Positions 1 through 7,880 of a stretch of DNA of 64,000 nucleotides are shown here, one piece after another. Below the pieces are notes generated by a model. The model did no database searches. It was not told the DNA's origin and saw only the letters and a program-made list of their open reading frames with translations. The stretch's first letter is position 1. Every line of letters begins with the position of its first letter. The DNA is taken from the NCBI GenBank assembly GCA_965240365.1, contig OZ251218.1:1240001-1304000 (forward strand). Direction: 5' to 3'. The DNA is from G965240365 sp965240365. GTDB lineage: Bacteria > Pseudomonadota > Gammaproteobacteria > Eutrophobiales > Eutrophobiaceae. Position numbers and translations under genes: made by a program.

Positions 1-229
1 TGGCGATGCGCTGGCCAAAGCGTTGCAGGCATTGCAGCGCCCTCTGCATGGTCTCCGCGTTCAGATGACGGCGCTCATCCAGCCCGCCGGCCAGACGCAC
101 CATCTCCTTGATACGGTCAACGATCAATGCGCGCCCGTCAACCAGGTTGGCCACGACCATGTGAAAACTGTTGGAACCCAGATCGACCGCGGCAAAGGAT
201 TTATTTTTATTTGGCAATAGCTGACTCAT
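1..229 (-). CDS. ppx: Exopolyphosphatase Ppx/GppA family, N-terminal part
   Basis: The reading frame starts at the ATG complementary to 227-229 and runs off the left edge, leaving about 76 residues. The start of the translation (MSQLLPNKNKSFAAVDLGSN, then SFHMVVANL) is the phosphate-1 motif of the ASKHA-fold Ppx/GppA family, where DLGSNSFHMVV contacts the phosphate. Members hydrolyse polyphosphate or pppGpp. Divergent neighbours are a SixA-like phosphatase and a CHAD protein, a family linked to polyphosphate, which supports Ppx. GppA cannot be excluded from this fragment. Confidence 0.9.
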   Translation of the reverse strand, partial: MSQLLPNKNKSFAAVDLGSNSFHMVVANLVDGRALIVDRIKEMVRLAGGLDERRHLNAETMQRALQCLQRFGQRIA

Positions 230-330
230 TCGACAAAATCGGCTGAAATGTAGCATACTCTGCCGCAGCGCGCCCTGAGAAGTGCCGGCTGGACTTGGTC
301 AGGGTTGTCTCAATATTTATCGTTATCTAC

Positions 331-837
331 ATGGCTTTTTATCTCTACATCATGCGCCATGCCAAGTCGGACTGGTCGGGGCCGGGCGGTTCCGATTTCG
401 AGCGCGGCATTACCGGGCGCGGCAGGAAAAACGCCAAGCGCATCGGGCAGTGGTTGCAGGAGCATGATCATATTCCTGACAAGATCGTCTCATCGCCGGC
501 CGTGCGCGCCAAAGAGACGCTCGCGGCGCTTTTAAGCCGGCTTGAAAAAAAGGCCGTGGTTTTTGACGAGCAACTCTATCTGGCCGATCTGGAGCGCTTG
601 CTCACCTGCATTGAGCGTCATAAAAGCGATGCGCACAGCCTGTTGCTGCTGGCGCATAACCCGGGCCTCAGCGATCTGGCGCGTTATTTGTCGGACAGGT
701 CAGACTCGCCGGCGAGCGGCAATGACAGGCTTGGCACGGCTAATCTGGTTATTTTCAGGTATGCCGCCAACACCTTTGACCCGGATTCGGACCGGGGCGA
801 ACGGCTTGCCTTCATCAAGCCCGGAGAACTGGACTGA
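331..837 (+). CDS. sixA: Phosphohistidine phosphatase SixA-like (histidine phosphatase superfamily)
   Basis: The protein has about 168 residues if started at ATG 331. The catalytic RHG-type motif is LYIMRHAKSDW near the N-terminus, with the nucleophilic His in RHAK. A second conserved His lies in LLLAHNPGLSDLARYL, as in SixA. Family members remove phosphate from phosphohistidine, for example on HPt domains. A TTG start 36 bases upstream is possible but would add a hydrophobic extension, so the ATG is preferred; ATG 352 is another option. It is divergent from ppx and lies just before the CHAD gene. Confidence 0.85.
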   Translation: MAFYLYIMRHAKSDWSGPGGSDFERGITGRGRKNAKRIGQWLQEHDHIPDKIVSSPAVRAKETLAALLSRLEKKAVVFDEQLYLADLERLLTCIERHKSDAHSLLLLAHNPGLSDLARYLSDRSDSPASGNDRLGTANLVIFRYAANTFDPDSDRGERLAFIKPGELD

Positions 838-893
838 CCGCGCGGCCGAGACAGACGCCCGGGGGGCTGACCCGGCCGGCCGGCTGTTATTCC

Positions 894-2528
894 TTGCCGG
901 CGCGGATCAAGCTCAAGACCTGGGCCAAACGCATCAGCGCCCGGCTGGCCCCGGCGTTTGGCCGCGGGCCTGAGATCTCGCCTGAAATTGCGGTTGAAAG
1001 GCGCTATCTGGACAGCTTTGACTGGCGGCTCCACAAGCGCGGCGTGCGGTTGCTGGCGGAATGCCGCCCCGGCCCGGGGCCTGCAACAATCAGGCTGCAC
1101 TGGCTTTCGGATGCGGATGATCCGGCCCGGCCCGGCGTCCTCGGGCTGGCCGAATGGCCCGTTTGGGCGGAAGATTTGCCGGCCGGCAGGGTCAGAGACC
1201 GGCTGTGCGCTATCCTGGATATCCGGGCCCTGCTGCCCGTGGCGCGCGTGGTGTCGAGGCAGATCCAACTGACCGTCAGGGACGGGCAGGACAAGACGCG
1301 CTGCCGCCTGATACTGGAAGATAATCAGGCGGAAAGCGCGGATCGGCGGGCGCGGCGGCCACTCGGCCAAAGGCTCTGCGTGCGGCCATTAAGCGGCTAT
1401 GCCAAAGACCATGCCCGCGTCCTGAAGCGCTTGAAAAAAATGGCAGACCTCAAGCGGGGCGGGGATGATCTGTTTGCCGCGGCCGCCCGCGCCTTTGGCC
1501 GTGAACCGGGGGCCGCTCCGGGCAGGGCCAGGCCCGGGCTTCAGCGTGAATGGCGAGTGGACAAAAGCTGCCGAACATTGTTGCTTGGCGAGCTTGGGCA
1601 GATGGAACACAATATTGACGGGACGCTGGCCGATATTGACACCGAATTTCTGCATGATCTGCGGGTTGCGATCCGGCGTTCGCGTTCGTTATTGAACAAG
1701 ATGAAGGCGGCCTTTCCTGCCACGATTCTGCAACGTTTTACAAAGGAACTGGCGTGGCTCGGCAACGTCACCACGCCGCGGCGGGATCTGGATGTTTATA
1801 TGCTGGACTTTCCCAAATACCGGCGCTGCCTGCCAGAGCCTCAAAGGGCCGATCTCGACCCGTTTTACGATTTTTTGCGTGAGCAGCATCGCTCGGCACA
1901 GGCGATCCTGGCCGGACACCTAAAGTCAGGCCGCTTTAACCGGTTCCGGCGCAACTGGTGCCGCTATCTGGAACGGCCCCTGCCCGCGAGGCCCCGCGCG
2001 CAGTTGGCCACCCGGCCCATTGGCGCCGTGGCCGACCATGCTATCTGGCGGGCCTATCGAAAATTGATAAAAGAAGGGGCGGCAGTCTCTCCGCAATCCG
2101 CGGATGCCGCCATCCATGAACTGCGCAAAACCGGCAAGAAGCTGCGTTATCTGCTTGAGTTTTTTGCAAGCCTTTACCCAAAAAAGCAGACCAGGGCCAT
2201 TATCAAGGCGCTGAAGGCGTTGCAGGAAAATCTGGGCGAGTTTCAGGACTTGAGCGTGCAGGCCGGGAAACTGCGCTGTTTCAAGCGCGAACTGAGCGGG
2301 CGGGGCGGGGGCCGGCCGCAAACCGGGCGGGCCATGCAGGCGCTCATTGATGATCTCATCAAAAAGAAGAAAACCGTGCGGCATGAATTTACCGGGAGAT
2401 TTAATCGTTTTGCCTCAAACCGGATTGAACATGAATTCAGAAAGCTGTGCGGCCGGCGGGAAAAGGCGTTGAAGGGAAAAGACGCCAAAGGAGCGAGGCG
2501 GCGGCAATCAGCCGTGGCAAAGCCATGA
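894..2528 (+). CDS. CYTH-like plus CHAD domain protein
   Basis: This 544-residue protein has two parts. Residues about 20-180 look like a degenerate CYTH (triphosphate tunnel) domain, beginning EIAVERRYLDSFDWRL; the ExExK signature is not intact. From about residue 220 to the end it is a CHAD domain of alpha helices rich in Arg, Lys and His, with the hallmark FLHDLRVAIRRSRSLLNK and a second IHELRKTGKKLRYLLEFF. CHAD domains bind polyphosphate, and the ppx gene is close by. The start is uncertain: TTG 894 has no clear ribosome site. Its stop overlaps the start of the ParA gene by four bases (ATGA). Confidence 0.85.
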   Translation: MPARIKLKTWAKRISARLAPAFGRGPEISPEIAVERRYLDSFDWRLHKRGVRLLAECRPGPGPATIRLHWLSDADDPARPGVLGLAEWPVWAEDLPAGRVRDRLCAILDIRALLPVARVVSRQIQLTVRDGQDKTRCRLILEDNQAESADRRARRPLGQRLCVRPLSGYAKDHARVLKRLKKMADLKRGGDDLFAAAARAFGREPGAAPGRARPGLQREWRVDKSCRTLLLGELGQMEHNIDGTLADIDTEFLHDLRVAIRRSRSLLNKMKAAFPATILQRFTKELAWLGNVTTPRRDLDVYMLDFPKYRRCLPEPQRADLDPFYDFLREQHRSAQAILAGHLKSGRFNRFRRNWCRYLERPLPARPRAQLATRPIGAVADHAIWRAYRKLIKEGAAVSPQSADAAIHELRKTGKKLRYLLEFFASLYPKKQTRAIIKALKALQENLGEFQDLSVQAGKLRCFKRELSGRGGGRPQTGRAMQALIDDLIKKKKTVRHEFTGRFNRFASNRIEHEFRKLCGRREKALKGKDAKGARRRQSAVAKP

Positions 2529-3286
2529 ATATCGTTGCGATTTATCACAGCAAAGGCGGGGTCGGCAAGACCACGACGGCGGTCAACCTCGCCTATCTGG
2601 CCGCGCTGTCCGGCCAGCGCGCCCTGCTTTGGGATCTGGACGCGCAGGCCGCCAGCAGTTTTTATTTGCGGGTCAAGCCCAGGGTCAAGGGCGGAGGCAA
2701 AAAACTGTTGCAGGACGATAAGGGGCTTTTCAGGGCGATCAAGGCCAGCGATTATGACAATCTGGACATCCTGCCCGCGGACTTTTCCTATCGCAAGCTG
2801 GACCACCAACTCAAGACCGGCCAGACATTAAAAAATGCCATGTCGCCTCTGGCCGGGGCTTATGAACTGATCCTGCTTGATTGCCCGCCCAATATCAGCC
2901 GCCTCTCGGAGCATATATTCAGGGCCGCCACGGCCCTGCTGATCCCGGTTATTCCAACCACCCTGGCCCAGCGGGCCTTGCTGCAACTCATTGATTTCCT
3001 CGACGACAAGGGCTTATCGCATGGCCATATCATGCCCTTTTTCTCAATGGTGGACAGACGCCGGAATCTGCACAAGGCGATCATCCAAAGCCTGCCGCAA
3101 AAAGTCCCCGGCTTTCTGAAGAGCATGATTCCAAACGCCGCCGAAGTTGAAAAAATGGGGCTTCGGCGGCAACCGCTGTCGGTCTTCGCGGGCGCGTCCG
3201 CGGCCTCAAGGGCCTATTGTTATCTGTTTGCCGAAATGATGCACAGACTTGATAAGGAAACTCTGATTCAATCAGAGTTTCCATAA
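2525..3286 (+). CDS. ParA/MinD-type ATPase
   Basis: This P-loop ATPase has about 253 residues. The deviant Walker A motif SKGGVGKTTTAVNLAY sits at residues 9-24, a Walker A' motif in LLWDLDAQAASSF and Walker B in LILLDCPPNIS. Orphan ParA proteins of this kind position cellular cargo. No parB-like gene is adjacent; the preceding CHAD gene overlaps by four bases, so the two are probably translated together and the ATPase may position polyphosphate or a CHAD-bound structure (inference). The last codons (DKETLIQSEFP) lie inside a palindromic repeat found elsewhere in the window. Confidence 0.88.
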   Translation: MNIVAIYHSKGGVGKTTTAVNLAYLAALSGQRALLWDLDAQAASSFYLRVKPRVKGGGKKLLQDDKGLFRAIKASDYDNLDILPADFSYRKLDHQLKTGQTLKNAMSPLAGAYELILLDCPPNISRLSEHIFRAATALLIPVIPTTLAQRALLQLIDFLDDKGLSHGHIMPFFSMVDRRRNLHKAIIQSLPQKVPGFLKSMIPNAAEVEKMGLRRQPLSVFAGASAASRAYCYLFAEMMHRLDKETLIQSEFP

Positions 3287-3287
3287 G
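3253..3287. repeat. Partial copy of the five-hairpin repeat; possible terminator
   Basis: The stretch AAGGAAACTCTGATTCAATC continues into its own complement (ATCAGAGTTTCC), giving a stem of about 12 bp. It matches the last hairpin of the repeats at 14845-14997 and 18415-18567. It encodes the end of the ParA protein and could also end transcription. Confidence 0.7.
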
Positions 3288-3335
3288 GAGTTAAACAGAT
3301 TCCGGTCTGCGCCAGACAAACCGGCATGACTTGTG

Positions 3336-4163
3336 TCATTTCTCCGCGACCAGATAGGCAATCCAGCCGGCGTCCGCATCGCCCTCCGTCTCCGGGATAA
3401 ACACCCCGTTGCCCTCGCCGTCTTCGCCGGCCTGTTCCCAGTAAACCACGGGTCTGAAACCGGCCTCGCTCAACATCTCAAGGATCTCGGGCAGGGTCCA
3501 GACCCGCCATTCATAACTGAACGCCTTCATCATCCGGGAGCCGTCCCTGAATTTAAAATGGATATAATTTCTGGCGATACCGCTGATCGGGTTATAACGA
3601 TACTGCTCCCAGATATAAGTGAAGTCCTTGTACTTGGTCTTTTCCTTTAATTCCTGAAATGCCTCATAGCCGCCATAGGCGTCCAGAAAAAAGATCCCGT
3701 CCCTGGCCAGCGCGCGGTAAACGGCCTTGAAATATTTGATCGTGCGTTTGCGCTCTTTCAGCAGCCAATAACTGAAGTTCATGGCGAGCACGATCTCGAC
3801 CGGTTCGGTCTTGACGTTTGCCACATCGGCCTGGATGACGCGGATGCGTTTTTGTTGCGCCTTCGTAAGCCTCGCGATCCTGTTTTTTTTACCCCAGTCG
3901 AGCACGGCCCGGTCCTGGTCTATGCTCAGGGCGATGTTGGTCTTCCGCCGCCTGACCCATTCGCACGAGGTATTGGTGGTGCCGCAGAAGTCTTCTCTGA
4001 GGGCACGGGCATAACGCCCGCGCAGGCGCTTGAAAATCGTGTCAACGAAGTCTATTTCGGACTCGACACACTGCACGGCCTGTTCATAACAGACATAGCG
4101 GTCCGCCAGCGCGGCCTGGGCCGGCCGGCCCGCCTGGTTTTTATTCTTGTTTTTCACGGTCAT
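3336..4163 (-). CDS. Class I SAM-dependent methyltransferase
   Basis: The protein has 275 residues. A methyltransferase core is recognisable: LREDFCGTTNTSCEWVRRR replaces the usual glycine-rich motif I, followed by NIALSIDQDRAVLDWG (acidic motif II), IRVIQADVANV (motif III) and IVLAMNFSYWLL (motif IV). The DFCGT variant of motif I occurs in a group of uncharacterised bacterial methyltransferases, so the substrate is unknown. The start ATG at 4163 is preceded by GGAAGGTAG at good spacing. The gene converges on the ParA gene. Confidence 0.75.
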   Translation of the reverse strand: MTVKNKNKNQAGRPAQAALADRYVCYEQAVQCVESEIDFVDTIFKRLRGRYARALREDFCGTTNTSCEWVRRRKTNIALSIDQDRAVLDWGKKNRIARLTKAQQKRIRVIQADVANVKTEPVEIVLAMNFSYWLLKERKRTIKYFKAVYRALARDGIFFLDAYGGYEAFQELKEKTKYKDFTYIWEQYRYNPISGIARNYIHFKFRDGSRMMKAFSYEWRVWTLPEILEMLSEAGFRPVVYWEQAGEDGEGNGVFIPETEGDADAGWIAYLVAEK

Positions 4164-4413
4164 ATTATCTACCTTCCGGGTTTGTTAAACGGGGCATTAT
4201 AGCCAATAGCGGGCCTTTAAATACTTTTATGATATTAATATCGCAATTATCCGTACATCCCTGCCTGCCCGGAGCAGGCAGGTGGCCGGTGCTGACCGAC
4301 CGTCCGGCAAGGCTGGCCTCTGAAGCCTCGGAAATACGGCTCTATTCGGCTGCCGGTGATTGGAACTGTAACTTAAGCTATAATTGAACCTGGTATTACA
4401 CAAGAGCATAACG

Positions 4414-4800
4414 ATGAATACAGCATTACAAGTTACTGCGGACATGGAGGAAGAACAAAAGCCGCCGTTAGCGCCGACACCGGAATGGTTGGCGATGTCA
4501 AAGGAAGAGCGGGCCGCCTGGTTGCGGGAACACGGCAAGGGCTACCTGTCGAAGGAAGAGCAGGAAGAGCGATTACGGTTGTATCATGGAGATATAGAGA
4601 TGGTTTACAGCGCCGAGGGCAATAGGGCGAGTAAAGCGAGTGATGAGGATGCCTTCTGGCAATGGTTCAGTCTTATCGCTTTGCCCGGAAACTCTCTGAT
4701 GACACTCAAGCGTTGGTTCGGCGCCAATTTTATCCGCGCCACGGGCTTTGATATCAGCAGAGCCAATGAAGACTACGGCCCGGACTGGCTGGATAAATAA
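4414..4800 (+). CDS. Tandem-family protein, copy 1 (unknown function)
   Basis: This is a 128-residue acidic soluble protein with no signal peptide or membrane segment. The first 60 residues (MNTALQVTADMEEEQKPPLA, then PEWLAMSKEERAAWLREHGK) are nearly identical in all three copies. A short variable stretch follows around residues 67-80 (here SAEGNRASKASDEDAF), then a conserved tail with FWQWFSLIALPG, LKRWFGANFIRATGF and the end DEDYGPDWLDK-like NEDYGPDWLDK. I do not recognise the family. A TATAAT box lies at 4379-4384 but no good -35 element is visible. Confidence 0.75.
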   Translation: MNTALQVTADMEEEQKPPLAPTPEWLAMSKEERAAWLREHGKGYLSKEEQEERLRLYHGDIEMVYSAEGNRASKASDEDAFWQWFSLIALPGNSLMTLKRWFGANFIRATGFDISRANEDYGPDWLDK

Positions 4801-4852
4801 TTGAGCGCGCCAGAAGATACCAAAAGCCTGCTGGCAACGGAGGCGGCGACCT

Positions 4853-4881
4853 TTGCCTGCCGCGTGCAGGTGGACTATAAT
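4853..4881 (+). promoter_or_regulatory. Sigma-70-like promoter of tandem copy 2
   Basis: TTGCCT at 4853-4858 and a perfect TATAAT at 4876-4881 are separated by 17 bp. The start codon of copy 2 is about 30 bases downstream, preceded by a GGGAG site. The same arrangement precedes copy 3. Confidence 0.65.
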
Positions 4882-4912
4882 TGAACTTAAGGTATTACAC
4901 GGGAGCATAACG

Positions 4913-5299
4913 ATGAACACAGCACTACAAGTCACCGCGGACATGGAGGAAGAACAAAAGCCGCCGTTAGCGCCGACACCGGAATGGTTGGCGATGTCAA
5001 AGGAAGAGCGGGCCGCCTGGTTGCGGGAACACGGCAAGGGCTACCTGTCGAAGGAAGAGCAGGAAGAGCGATTACGGTTGTATCATGGAGACATAGAGAT
5101 GGTTTACCTCGCCGAAGGCAGTAAGGCGAAAAAGGCGGGTGATGAGGATACCTTCTGGCAATGGTACAGCCTTATGGCTTTGCCCGGACCCACTCTGATG
5201 ACACTCAAGTGGTGGTTTGGCGCCAACTTTATCCGCGCCACGGGCTTTGATACGAGTAATGCCGATGAAGACTACGGTCCGGGCTGGCTGGACAAATAA
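4913..5299 (+). CDS. Tandem-family protein, copy 2 (unknown function)
   Basis: This copy has 128 residues and is nearly identical to copy 1 over the first 65. The variable segment reads LAEGSKAKKAGDEDTF and the tail LKWWFGANFIRATGF ends DYGPGWLDK. The start ATG has the ribosome site GGGAG eight bases upstream. Its own promoter at 4853-4881 suggests independent expression. Family unrecognised. Confidence 0.75.
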   Translation: MNTALQVTADMEEEQKPPLAPTPEWLAMSKEERAAWLREHGKGYLSKEEQEERLRLYHGDIEMVYLAEGSKAKKAGDEDTFWQWYSLMALPGPTLMTLKWWFGANFIRATGFDTSNADEDYGPGWLDK

Positions 5300-5351
5300 T
5301 TGAGCGCGCCAGAGAACATAAAAGGCTCGTTGGTAGAGGAGGCGGCGGCCT

Positions 5352-5380
5352 TTGCCTGCCGCGTGCAGGTGGACTATAAT
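5352..5380 (+). promoter_or_regulatory. Sigma-70-like promoter of tandem copy 3
   Basis: TTGCCT at 5352-5357, a 17-bp spacer, and TATAAT at 5375-5380. The sequence is identical to the promoter of copy 2 apart from flanking bases; the ribosome site AGGAG follows before ATG 5410. Confidence 0.65.
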
Positions 5381-5409
5381 TGAACTTGGTATTACACAGG
5401 AGCATAACG

Positions 5410-5787
5410 ATGAATACAGAACTACAAGTCACCGCGGACATGGAGGAAGAACAAAAGCCGCCCTTAGCGCCGATACCGGAATGGTTGGCGATGTCGAAGG
5501 AAGAGCGGGCCGCCTGGTTGTGGGAACACGGCAAGGGCTGCCTGTCGAAGGAAGAGCAGGAAGAAGAATTACGGCTATATCATGGAGATATAGAAGCTGT
5601 TTACACCGCCGAGGGTAATAGAGCGGATGACAATGATACCTTTTGGCAATGGTACAGCCTTATTGCTTTGCCTGGACATACCCTGATGACACTCAAGCGA
5701 TGGTTTGGCGCCAACTTTATCCGCGCCACGGGCTTTGATACGAGTAATGCCGATGAAGACTACGGCCCGGATTGGCTGGACAAATAA
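5410..5787 (+). CDS. Tandem-family protein, copy 3 (unknown function)
   Basis: This copy has 125 residues. It differs from copies 1 and 2 mainly in the variable segment (TAEGNRADDNDTF, three residues shorter) and in isolated changes such as W for R before EHGKG. The tail LKRWFGANFIRATGFDTSNA is conserved. It is the copy directly upstream of the intact second gene, whose TTG start follows its stop codon immediately, so these two probably represent the ancestral pair. Confidence 0.75.
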   Translation: MNTELQVTADMEEEQKPPLAPIPEWLAMSKEERAAWLWEHGKGCLSKEEQEEELRLYHGDIEAVYTAEGNRADDNDTFWQWYSLIALPGHTLMTLKRWFGANFIRATGFDTSNADEDYGPDWLDK

Positions 5788-6360
5788 TTGAACGTGTCAG
5801 AGAACACAAAACGCCTGCTGGCAACGGAGGCGCAGGCTATAAAAAGAAATAAGGAGATGTCCGGCGCCAAAGAGTTGGCTGATGCAAGAAAGGTGGTGCT
5901 GACTCGTGTCAAAGAGACAACGGCGAGCGGCAATGTGGAAGAGATCATAGAGTTAGAGAGGGATTTTCTGCAAAATGATCTGGATCGCTACGCCAAAGCA
6001 GGCGATAAGGAAATGATAGGGAACTTGAGCGCGGGTCTGCAAGGCATTGCGGCGATTAAGCGCAAGTATCAGATTGTGGATGACCCGGAGCGGTACCGGA
6101 TTATTAATGAAGACCATACGTTTCCCAAGAACCGCAGACAGGACTTGCCCCTGGACGAAGCGCGGCAGGCATTTGGAAGCCACCGCGCCCGTCTCCGTAA
6201 TTATCTCAAGGTTGATCTGGAAGAGACGAGAAAGCAGGTTATTCAGGCGCGCATAAAAGCGTTAAGCGTTGTTGAAAAAGACTACATTGCGCGGCAGGCA
6301 GAGACGCTTGGTGTGAAACCTCCGGCAAGCGCAAAAAGAGCAAAACCGCCGCGGACATAA
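5788..6360 (+). CDS. Unknown protein, possible conjugative-element remnant
   Basis: This 190-residue, highly charged, mostly helical protein starts at TTG 5788 right after the preceding stop. A central motif, INEDHTFPKNRRQDLPLDEA followed by RQAFGSHRARLRN, resembles segments I associate with large proteins of conjugative elements (KfrB/relaxase-associated domains), but this is from memory and weak. Start fragments of this gene also follow copies 1 and 2 of the tandem family. It is followed after 28 bases by another short gene. Confidence 0.6.
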   Translation: MNVSENTKRLLATEAQAIKRNKEMSGAKELADARKVVLTRVKETTASGNVEEIIELERDFLQNDLDRYAKAGDKEMIGNLSAGLQGIAAIKRKYQIVDDPERYRIINEDHTFPKNRRQDLPLDEARQAFGSHRARLRNYLKVDLEETRKQVIQARIKALSVVEKDYIARQAETLGVKPPASAKRAKPPRT

Positions 6361-6388
6361 AGAAGCCAGACGGACAAAAATCGGCAAG

Positions 6389-6655
6389 GTGGCGCTGTCT
6401 GCCGAGCAAGAAGCTAAAAAGAAGGCGCTGGAAACGGCCTACAAGTCACTTCCCAAGGAAGAGGCTTTGAAGGCGCATCCTGAACTGGCCGGGGTGTATA
6501 AGATGGAGGCGGCGGCGCAGGAATTTGCCGTTAAGCACATCGGCCATTCCGAAAGTCAGAAACAGTTTATAAAAGAGGTCCAGCAAAAGAGTTTCAGGGA
6601 ACTGGCCAAAGGCAATTCATTGCCAGACCTGGCCAAGCAGCAGCAAACGCCGTAA
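6389..6655 (+). CDS. Small helical protein, possible relaxase-associated fragment
   Basis: This 88-residue soluble protein begins at GTG 6389. HPELAGVYKMEAAAQEFAVK followed by the end ELAKGNSLPDLAKQQQTP resembles a short segment seen near the C-terminus of some relaxases and polyvalent proteins. That points to a detached piece of a conjugation gene, consistent with the gene before it. The ribosome site is weak. Function unknown. Confidence 0.5.
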   Translation: MALSAEQEAKKKALETAYKSLPKEEALKAHPELAGVYKMEAAAQEFAVKHIGHSESQKQFIKEVQQKSFRELAKGNSLPDLAKQQQTP

Positions 6656-6925
6656 CCATCCGTAAAAGACCTTGATATTGAAAGATAACTGTCTGCCTGC
6701 GCCACGGCTTCGGGACGGCGATGGCGACCACGGCCAGGCCGTCGCCGATTCAAGTGTTGTCAAAGCTGATGCGCCATTCCAGAACGAAGGTGGTCGGTGA
6801 TGAGTAGCGCAAGCTGCCTGCCCGCGTGAGGCAGGTCATCCCCTTTAGAATGGCGCGCGGCGGATGCCAACACGGCACTGAATACCGCGCGAGCGGCGCG
6901 AGAAGCCGCAACAGCTTGTAAACAG
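6656..6925. other. Intergenic stretch without a gene
   Basis: No convincing reading frame is present. It contains one CCTGCCTGC-type palindrome (6814-6836) and an inverted pair around GCGCCATTC / GAATGGCGC (6769-6778 and 6848-6857). It separates the tandem-gene island from the convergent beta-lactamase gene. Confidence 0.6.
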
Positions 6926-7822
6926 TTAGCGGGCAAGTTCTGTCTTGAGCGCCCTGGCAATCCTTGCGATGGCCGCGTTGCGCTCATCGAATGAAGCCTC
7001 CGTCTCAGTCATGTAAACCGCGACGATTACAGGTTTGCGGTCAGGCGGCCAAATTACGGCAATTACGGAGCGCGATCCATAACCGCCAGCGCCTGTTCTG
7101 TCGCCCACACGCCAATCTTCCGGAACTCCGGCGCGAATCAAAGGCCCTCCTGTTTTGTTCCCGACCAGCCAATCTTCAAGCTGCCGGCGTGAATTGGTTG
7201 ACAACACAACGCCAAACACCAGTCTGCGCAAGTTCTGCGCCATAGCGTTTGGCGTTGTGGTGTCCTGCAAATCTCCCGGCCTTGCTTCATTAAGTTCAAT
7301 TTCCCAGCGATCAAGCCGGGTAACCCGATCGCCAATACGGCGAGTGAACCCGGTAACACCCCACGGCCCGCCCAGGCTTCTCAATATTAAATTGGCCGCC
7401 GTATTGTCGCTCATCGACATGGCGGCGTCACAAAGCTCATATAGCGTCATGCCCTGTCCTCCCAATCGCTTTTCCGTCACCGGCGCATAGGGCACTAAGT
7501 CGCTTTCCTGGACTGCCACGATTCTTTTTAAATCCTCATCTCCAGCGTCAACCCGCTCTAACACCGCAGCGCAGGCCAGCGCCTTAAAGGTGCTGGTTAT
7601 GGGGAATCGATCATTTGCGTTGTATTCCCAGCGCCTGCCGGACTGATAATCATAAGCAGCAAAGCCAATCCGCGCATCCAGCCGTTTTTCCGTTTCAACC
7701 ACTAAATCAATGAGCGCGTTATGTTCAAGTTTCAACCCACAGGCAGTCAGGCTGACCAGCATCAATCCGGCTATAACGACTCTTTTACTCACTTTACTGA
7801 CCAAAATCAGGTTTTTATTCAT
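6926..7822 (-). CDS. bla: Class A beta-lactamase, RTG (carbenicillinase-like) type, predicted lipoprotein
   Basis: The 298-residue enzyme has every class A motif: S77-T-F-K80 (nucleophilic Ser and Lys), S138-D-N140, E174 in RWEIELN (general base, Ambler 166) and R242-T-G244. The Arg in place of Lys in the last motif, followed by AGGYGSRSVIAVIWP, is the pattern of the CARB/PSE/RTG carbenicillinases. The signal sequence ends LMLVSLTACG, a lipobox with Cys28, so the enzyme is probably membrane-anchored in the periplasm. It may be transcribed with the hydrolase 58 bases upstream. No integron attC site or transposon end was recognised beside it. Confidence 0.93.
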   Translation of the reverse strand: MNKNLILVSKVSKRVVIAGLMLVSLTACGLKLEHNALIDLVVETEKRLDARIGFAAYDYQSGRRWEYNANDRFPITSTFKALACAAVLERVDAGDEDLKRIVAVQESDLVPYAPVTEKRLGGQGMTLYELCDAAMSMSDNTAANLILRSLGGPWGVTGFTRRIGDRVTRLDRWEIELNEARPGDLQDTTTPNAMAQNLRRLVFGVVLSTNSRRQLEDWLVGNKTGGPLIRAGVPEDWRVGDRTGAGGYGSRSVIAVIWPPDRKPVIVAVYMTETEASFDERNAAIARIARALKTELAR

Positions 7823-7880
7823 TCGGAATGGGCTTATGGGGGCTAATCAATACCCGTTGGCATCAGCGCAAAATGACACG

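Larger units (their letters stand above)
4365..5830 (+). repeat. Three tandem copies of a unit of about 498 bp
   Basis: The same block occurs three times, with start codons at 4414, 4913 and 5410, i.e. steps of 499 and 497 bases. Each unit holds a promoter region, the leader GGTATTACAC followed by a purine-rich site, a gene of 125-128 codons, and after the stop a stretch beginning TTGAGCGCGCCAGA that matches the first codons of the gene at 5788. The arrangement implies duplication of an original two-gene pair, with only the last downstream gene kept whole. The unit is far too long for CRISPR. Confidence 0.9.

Noticed and set aside
4365..5830. Tandem repeats considered as a CRISPR array
   Set aside because: The unit is about 498 bp, contains whole genes and there are only three; there are no short spacers or cas genes.
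6656..6925. Possible integron attC site beside the beta-lactamase gene
   Set aside because: The sequence near the stop codon (GTTAGCG) does not fit the GTTRRRY core and no matching partner core or integrase is present.
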